A DNA stretch of 37,458 bases, from NCBI GenBank assembly GCA_003859965.1, contig RQYR01000028.1:1-37458 (forward strand), written 5' to 3'. The notes beneath the pieces were generated by a model, which searched no databases, was not told the origin of the DNA, and saw only the letters and a list, made by a program, of their open reading frames with translations. How positions within the stretch are numbered: the stretch's first letter is position 1; the number at the start of each line of letters is the position of its first letter. Both the position numbers and the translations under genes were made by a program. Origin of the DNA: Comamonadaceae bacterium OH2545_COT-014. Lineage in GTDB: Bacteria; Pseudomonadota; Gammaproteobacteria; Burkholderiales; Burkholderiaceae_C. Of the stretch, positions 34,187-37,458 are shown piece by piece.

Positions 34187-34261
34187 GGGGTTGGTGCGTC
34201 GGCTTGATGTGTGCACCGATACGCTACGGCGCCACTGCGGCGCAACGCCAAGGCGGCTAAT

Positions 34262-34434
34262 CCGATCTGGACAAAGGCATTGCCAAGCTGATCGCCTACG
34301 GCACCGCCTTTCTGGCCAACCCCGACCTGCCCCGGCGCTTTGAGCAAAACGCCCCGCTCAACCCGGCCGACCGCGCCACCCTGTTCGGTGGCGGCGAAAA
34401 AGGCTATACCGACTACCCGGCGCTCAATGCCTGA
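34262..34434 (+). pseudogene. 3' remnant of an Old Yellow Enzyme gene (NemA-like alkene reductase)
   Basis: The last 57 codons of an OYE-family flavoenzyme survive: LIAYGTAFLANPDLPRRFEQ, then PLNPADRATLFGGGEKGYTD and the stop. The PLN..DR...GGG..GYTDYP ending is diagnostic of N-ethylmaleimide reductase relatives. No start or flavin-binding part is present. It abuts nitroreductase copy B and is followed by a terminator, so a whole gene once stood here. Confidence 0.85.
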
Positions 34435-34503
34435 GCCTTGGCTTGCAAGGATGGACAGGCAAGCGCGGGCTGCCCATCACAACCATCGCCCCTGCCGGAA
34501 AAG

Positions 34504-34532
34504 CCAACGCCCGCACTATGGGCGTTGGTTTT
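34504..34532 (+). terminator. Rho-independent terminator after the NemA remnant
   Basis: A 9-bp stem (CCAACGCCC, loop GCACTAT, GGGCGTTGG) followed by four T. It belonged to the decayed reductase gene on the plus strand. Confidence 0.75.
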
Positions 34533-34544
34533 GCACAAGCAGCT

Positions 34545-34556
34545 TTCAGGTAGCCT
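34545..34556 (-). repeat. Exact Eikenella-type DNA uptake sequence at the arsI 3' end
   Basis: The minus strand reads AGGCTACCTGAA, 12 of 12 matches to the AG-eikDUS dialect. It begins with the last base of the arsI stop codon region. It is a single copy, not part of a hairpin. Confidence 0.85.
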
Positions 34557-35008
34557 CAGGACGGCTGTTTTGTCGGGCAGCAGGGTGTATTTGTATTGCC
34601 TGCGGCGTGTTGATTTTCAGGTGAAAATCGGCTGCCGCCATAGACTGGAACTTCCGCCAAAGTGTGAAATGCTTCCCACACTACGCCTTGCGGGTCTTGC
34701 AGCCAGTGTTTGTCGGAATGGGCATAACAGCAATTGGCCGCCGGTTCCGCCCGCGAAATCAGGCCGGCCTGCTGCACGCGCTGGTGAATTTCCGTCAATT
34801 CTTCGGCACTTTCAGCCTGAATGCCCAAATGGTTGATGCCACGGCCTTGGGCGCGCGTGGAAATGGCAAAGTTGACGCGCGGGTCTTCCAGCATCCATTT
34901 GGCGTAATCGTCTTTACGCACGGTGGGCGCGCTGGCAAATATACCGGAATAAAAACGGATGTTTTCTTCAAGATCATCAACGGAAAGGTGGATGTGCAGA
35001 CGCTTCAT
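34556..35008 (-). CDS. arsI: ArsI/CadI-type dioxygenase (organoarsenical C-As lyase candidate)
   Basis: This 150-residue vicinal-oxygen-chelate protein is the last gene of the ars operon. ArsI uses Fe(II) and oxygen to split the C-As bond of trivalent methyl- and aromatic arsenicals. The likely metal ligands are His5 or His7 (MKRLHIHLSV), His60 (GINHLGIQ) and Glu112 (VVWEAFH). The vicinal Cys pair that binds the arsenical is present as C93-C94 (ANCCYAHSDK), which favours ArsI over a plain glyoxalase. A Cys pair also occurs near the C-terminus (TPCCPTKQ). It starts 13 bases after acr3, with AGGAGT before the ATG. Confidence 0.87.
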   Translation of the reverse strand: MKRLHIHLSVDDLEENIRFYSGIFASAPTVRKDDYAKWMLEDPRVNFAISTRAQGRGINHLGIQAESAEELTEIHQRVQQAGLISRAEPAANCCYAHSDKHWLQDPQGVVWEAFHTLAEVPVYGGSRFSPENQHAAGNTNTPCCPTKQPS

Positions 35009-35021
35009 GGTTTGACTCCTA

Positions 35022-36032
35022 TCAGTGGGGCGAGGAACGCCGGTTCAGCCAAGCCACCAGCGACAGCATGACCGGCACTTCCACCAGTACGCCAACCACG
35101 GTAGCCAAGGCCGCCCCGGAATGCAGACCGAACAGCGATATGGCCACGGCCACCGCCAGTTCGAAAAAATTGCTGGTGCCAATCAGGCAGGCTGGCGCGG
35201 CAATTGCCGGCGGCAGTTTCAAGCGCATGGCAAGGCCGTGTGCAAGAAAAAATATGCCGTAGGTTTGTACCAGTAGCGGAATGGCAATCAGCAAAATGAT
35301 GAAAGGCTGGCTCAAAATGGTTTGTGCCTGAAAGGCAAACAGCAGCAATACCGTCAGCAGCAAACCAGCCATGGAAAAAGGCTTGAGCTTCACCGCAAGC
35401 CGGTGAATGCGAGCGGCTGCGTGTTTGAGCAGCACGCGGGTCAGCCAGCCTGCCACAAGCGGCAACAACACATACAGCACGGTGCTGTAGATCAGGGTTT
35501 GCCAAGGGATGCTGATATTGCTGATACCCAGCAAAAAGCCTGCGATCGGTGCAAAGGCAAAAATCATGATGACATCATTCACCGAAACCTGCACCAAGGT
35601 ATAACCGGCATCCCCGCGTACCAGCTGCGACCAGACAAAGACCATCGCAGTGCAGGGCGCAACACCCAGCAAGATCATGCCGGCAATGTATTGTGTGGCC
35701 GATGCTTCGTCCACCCAACCAGAAAACAAAAAACGGAAAAACAACCAGCCAATCAAAGCCATGCTGAATGGCTTGATCAGCCAGTTGACAAATACCGTCA
35801 GTAACAAGCCCTTGGGCTGGCTGCCCGCTTTTTTCACGGCAGACCAATCAATCTGCACCATCATCGGATAAATCATCAGCCAGATCAGCAATGCGACCGG
35901 CAGATTGATGTGCGCCACTTCCATGCGGGCAATGGCGGCAAACAGATCCGGTTGCCATGTACCCAACAAGACGCCTGCCGCAATGGCCAACGCGACCCAC
36001 AGGCTTAAAAAGCGTTCGAAAATCCCCATCAT
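35022..36032 (-). CDS. acr3: Arsenite efflux transporter Acr3
   Basis: This 336-residue inner-membrane carrier extrudes arsenite, driven by the proton gradient. It has ten predicted helices. The conserved Cys of TM4 lies in [17 protein letters not shown], and the conserved Glu of TM9 in [39 protein letters not shown] near the start is also family-typical. The ATG overlaps the arsC stop by one base (TGATG), giving translational coupling. The longer open frame upstream is the antisense-like shadow of arsC and is not used. Base composition is poorer in GC than the left half of the window. Confidence 0.95.
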   Translation of the reverse strand: MMGIFERFLSLWVALAIAAGVLLGTWQPDLFAAIARMEVAHINLPVALLIWLMIYPMMVQIDWSAVKKAGSQPKGLLLTVFVNWLIKPFSMALIGWLFFRFLFSGWVDEASATQYIAGMILLGVAPCTAMVFVWSQLVRGDAGYTLVQVSVNDVIMIFAFAPIAGFLLGISNISIPWQTLIYSTVLYVLLPLVAGWLTRVLLKHAAARIHRLAVKLKPFSMAGLLLTVLLLFAFQAQTILSQPFIILLIAIPLLVQTYGIFFLAHGLAMRLKLPPAIAAPACLIGTSNFFELAVAVAISLFGLHSGAALATVVGVLVEVPVMLSLVAWLNRRSSPH

Positions 36033-36445
36033 CAAACCCTTGCCCGCACAATTTCGCCATCTTCCTTGACAAAATCTGCCGTCAACGCCACAGGGGCGAT
36101 GTCCAGCAGCACTTCCGATGGCCGGCACAGGCGCACACCCAGTTGCGTCACCACAATGGGCCGATTGATCAAAATCGGCTCGGCCAGCATCGCCTGAATC
36201 AGCGCATGCTCGTCCAGTGTTTCGTCCGCCAGCCCCAATGCGGCATAAGGCGGCACATTGGTGCGCAGCAATTGCCGCGCGGTGAGGTTCATTTTTGCCA
36301 GCAAATCACGCAAACAGGCTTCATCGGGTGGGGTTTGCAAATAATGAATCACCTCAGCCTCCATCCCCAGATGACGAATCAAGGCCAGGGTATTGCGCGA
36401 GGTGCCGCAATCAGGATTGTGGTAAATCGTGGCAGTGTGTTTCAT
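36032..36445 (-). CDS. arsC: Arsenate reductase, glutaredoxin-coupled type
   Basis: This 137-residue enzyme reduces arsenate to arsenite with glutathione and glutaredoxin. The catalytic Cys13 lies in [13 protein letters not shown]. The arginines that hold arsenate are in LLRTNVPPY near 60 and in ILINRPIVV and GVRLCRPSE near 93-110. The length is that of the E. coli plasmid R773 ArsC type. The gene is between arsR and acr3; an ArsR box lies 12 bases upstream of the ATG, so the operon may have a second regulated start here. Confidence 0.94.
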   Translation of the reverse strand: MKHTATIYHNPDCGTSRNTLALIRHLGMEAEVIHYLQTPPDEACLRDLLAKMNLTARQLLRTNVPPYAALGLADETLDEHALIQAMLAEPILINRPIVVTQLGVRLCRPSEVLLDIAPVALTADFVKEDGEIVRARV

Positions 36446-36456
36446 GGTTTCAACTT

Positions 36457-36472
36457 ATCAAGAATTATTGAA
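36457..36472. promoter_or_regulatory. ArsR box 2 (ATCAA-GAATTA-TTGAA)
   Basis: This near-palindrome sits between arsR and arsC. It matches box 1 (36899-36914) at 14 of 16 positions. Both carry the TCAA-N6-TTGA pattern of ArsR-family operators. Confidence 0.7.
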
Positions 36473-36497
36473 ATGATAGGCGATAAAAAATAGCGCA

Positions 36498-36839
36498 TCA
36501 GCAAGCGCCCTGCGTATCACAGCATTCGCGGCTGTTGCGGCAGCAGTTGTTGCTCAAGAACCGGGTCAGTGCCAGCATCAGCTCCAAATTGGCGTAATAG
36601 CGCACAAATCGCCCCTCCTGTTGGCTGCTGACCAAGCGCGAGTGGCTCAAGGTTTTGAGATGAAAAGACAGGTTGTTTGACGCCAGATTCAATTGCCTGG
36701 CCAAATCGCCTGCCGTCATGCCCTGTGTACCCATGGCCGAAAGTGCTTGAAACACGGCCAGCCGCACCGGAGACGACAGACTTTCAAACAAAAAGCTGGC
36801 TTGTTCGGTATCCAGCTCGCGATTCGGTTCGGGACTCAT
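36498..36839 (-). CDS. arsR: ArsR family arsenite-responsive repressor
   Basis: This 113-residue winged-helix repressor (SSPVRLAVFQALS, AGDLARQLNLASNNLSFHLK as recognition helix, RFVRYYAN as wing) represses the ars genes until As(III) binds. The classical ELCVCDL motif is absent. Instead a C-terminal cluster C99-C100 and C106 (NNCCRNSRECC) has the same spacing as the As(III) site of the Acidithiobacillus ferrooxidans ArsR (C95, C96, C102). Two more Cys follow (C107, C113). The start is uncertain: ATG 36887 would add 16 residues with a further Cys pair (TSCCQ), but that stretch contains a perfect palindrome, so I prefer 36839. Confidence 0.92.
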   Translation of the reverse strand: MSPEPNRELDTEQASFLFESLSSPVRLAVFQALSAMGTQGMTAGDLARQLNLASNNLSFHLKTLSHSRLVSSQQEGRFVRYYANLELMLALTRFLSNNCCRNSRECCDTQGAC

Positions 36840-36862
36840 CACTTGCATTTCGGGTTGACAGC

Positions 36863-36879
36863 AGGATGTGGCACATCCT
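36863..36879. promoter_or_regulatory. Palindrome AGGATGTG-G-CACATCCT upstream of arsR
   Basis: A perfect 8-bp inverted repeat around a single base lies just upstream of the preferred arsR start and within the longer possible reading frame. With a one-base centre it is better suited to a dimeric DNA-binding protein than to an RNA hairpin. Confidence 0.5.
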
Positions 36880-36898
36880 ACTCCCATCAAAACAATTT

Positions 36899-36914
36899 TT
36901 CAAGAACTATTGAA
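36899..36914. promoter_or_regulatory. ArsR box 1 (TTCAA-GAACTA-TTGAA)
   Basis: A perfect 5-bp inverted repeat with a 6-base spacer lies upstream of arsR, in the place expected for the autoregulatory operator. A near-copy lies before arsC. Confidence 0.75.
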
Positions 36915-36971
36915 TCATTGATGCGATGTTGTCACTTTGATGGCTCAGAACGGCTCGCACCACTGCGAGGA

Positions 36972-37009
36972 AGGCTGCCTGAAGACAGAAAATCCCTTTC
37001 AGGCAGCCT
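36972..37009. repeat. Inverted pair of exact Simonsiella-type DNA uptake sequences
   Basis: AGGCTGCCTGAA (36972-36983) and its reverse complement TTCAGGCAGCCT (36998-37009) both match 12 of 12 and face each other across 14 bases, forming a 12-bp hairpin. It lies behind no complete gene; the nitroreductase 3' fragment begins at its right edge. Confidence 0.9.
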
Positions 37010-37189
37010 GGGCCAGTTGCCCCATGAGCGGCTTCGACCCCGCCGCCGTGCGCCAGCTGGCAGGCCTGCCGGAAAGCCACTTGCCCGTGCTGCTGGTGGC
37101 CGTTGCTGCTGGTGGCCGTGGGCAAAGCGGCGGCGACTCAGGCGCAGAAAGTGCGGGCGCCGGTTGAGCAGCTATGGCGGCGGATTTGA
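37010..37189 (+). pseudogene. Nitroreductase family 3' fragment, copy C
   Basis: This is the last 180 or so bases of the same gene as copies A and B (ASCPMSGFDPAAVRQLAGLP, then ESHLPVLLVAV), closest to copy B in its end (GAGCAGCTATGGCGGCGG and the GGGGTTGG after the stop). A 16-base tandem duplication (37088-37103 and 37104-37119) breaks its frame. Its left end is fused exactly to the DUS hairpin. Confidence 0.88.
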
Positions 37190-37236
37190 GGGGTTGGAAA
37201 CAGAGTCGCTGACTGCTTGCAATTGCCATTAAAGGG

Positions 37237-37253
37237 AGTAAGATTTCCTTACT
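37237..37253. promoter_or_regulatory. Palindrome AGTAAG-ATTTC-CTTACT upstream of the AbrB-like gene
   Basis: A perfect 6-bp inverted repeat with a 5-base spacer, 23 bases before the ATG. AbrB/MazE-type antitoxins often repress themselves through such sites. A weak TTGCAA (37217-37222) could serve as -35. Confidence 0.5.
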
Positions 37254-37275
37254 TCATCTTTTGAGGGAACAAGCC

Positions 37276-37458
37276 ATGCTCGCCAAACTGACGGTCAAAA
37301 ACCAGATCACCTTGCCCAAGGCAGCCATTTCGGCAGTCGATGCCGCCGAATATTTTGATGTGCAGGTGGAAAACGGCCGCATCGTGCTGACGCCGGTGCG
37401 CATCCATCAGGCGCAGGTCGTGCGCGACCAATTGCAGCAGCTGGGCATCAGCGAGCAA
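37276..37458 (+). CDS. AbrB/MazE-type DNA-binding protein (partial, runs off the window)
   Basis: The 61 visible residues start MLAKLTVKNQITLPKAAIS and continue with AAEYFDVQVENGRIVLTPV, the swapped-hairpin pattern of SpoVT-AbrB proteins. Such proteins are mostly antitoxins (MazE or VapB type), so a toxin gene may follow beyond the window. The ATG is preceded by GAGGGAAC. The end is cut by the window edge. Confidence 0.8.
   Translation, partial: MLAKLTVKNQITLPKAAISAVDAAEYFDVQVENGRIVLTPVRIHQAQVVRDQLQQLGISEQ

Noticed and set aside
1-37458. CRISPR arrays, tRNA or rRNA genes and riboswitches
   Set aside because: No regularly spaced direct repeats, cloverleaf-like sequences or rRNA signatures were recognised by eye.

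Overview
The window is GC-rich DNA (very high third-position GC, long antisense open frames) from a betaproteobacterium, most likely a member of the Comamonadaceae. The left two thirds carries ordinary housekeeping genes in that style: purT, psd, an orphan Bug/TctC binding protein, an FAH-family hydrolase, a 3-hydroxybutyryl-CoA dehydrogenase, dapA-bamC, a YycJ-like hydrolase, a phosphomannomutase and a nitrilase-family amidohydrolase. The right third contains exact 12-bp DNA uptake sequences of the Simonsiella type (AGGCTGCCTGAA) and Eikenella type (AGGCTACCTGAA), together with lower-GC genes. This points to DNA acquired from oral Neisseriaceae, so an oral Ottowia-like host is my best guess. 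That is inference: no rRNA gene is present.

Layout. 1-7118: purT, DUF2130, psd, Bug and FAH genes on the minus strand, then hbd on the plus strand with a clear terminator. 7490-18279: a minus-strand cluster reading DUF2170 (YjfI-like), PspA/IM30, an unrecognised 114-residue protein, YqiJ-like membrane OB-fold protein, giant flotillin (YqiK-like), and an 1855-residue coiled-coil AAA+ ATPase of the 'DNA repair ATPase' type. A ParD/ParE-like toxin-antitoxin pair on the plus strand sits between flotillin and ATPase. Upstream of the cluster lies a perfect 34-bp palindrome built from two GACAT-N3-ATGTC boxes. 18506-24704: thioredoxin-like protein, dapA, bamC, MBL hydrolase, phosphomannomutase and nitrilase-family protein.

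24764-37458 is a mosaic accessory region. It holds an AlkD-type DNA glycosylase with a DUS hairpin behind it; a duplicated scrap of an aldo/keto reductase; LysR, MFS and aldo/keto reductase; MarR and an EamA exporter with two matched operators between them; two near-full-length nitroreductase-like genes carrying the same -1 frameshift, plus a third 3' fragment; a truncated IS481-type transposase; LysR and a YdcZ-type protein; a 3' scrap of an Old Yellow Enzyme gene; a complete arsR-arsC-acr3-arsI arsenic operon with two near-identical ArsR boxes and an exact Eikenella-type DUS at its 3' end; and the start of an AbrB/MazE-type gene cut by the window edge.

The two most notable items are the envelope-stress/flotillin/AAA+ cluster, whose joint function is unknown, and the evidence that DUS-bearing Neisseriaceae DNA has been pasted into a Comamonadaceae-like chromosome, with DUS sequences lying at the joints of broken genes.
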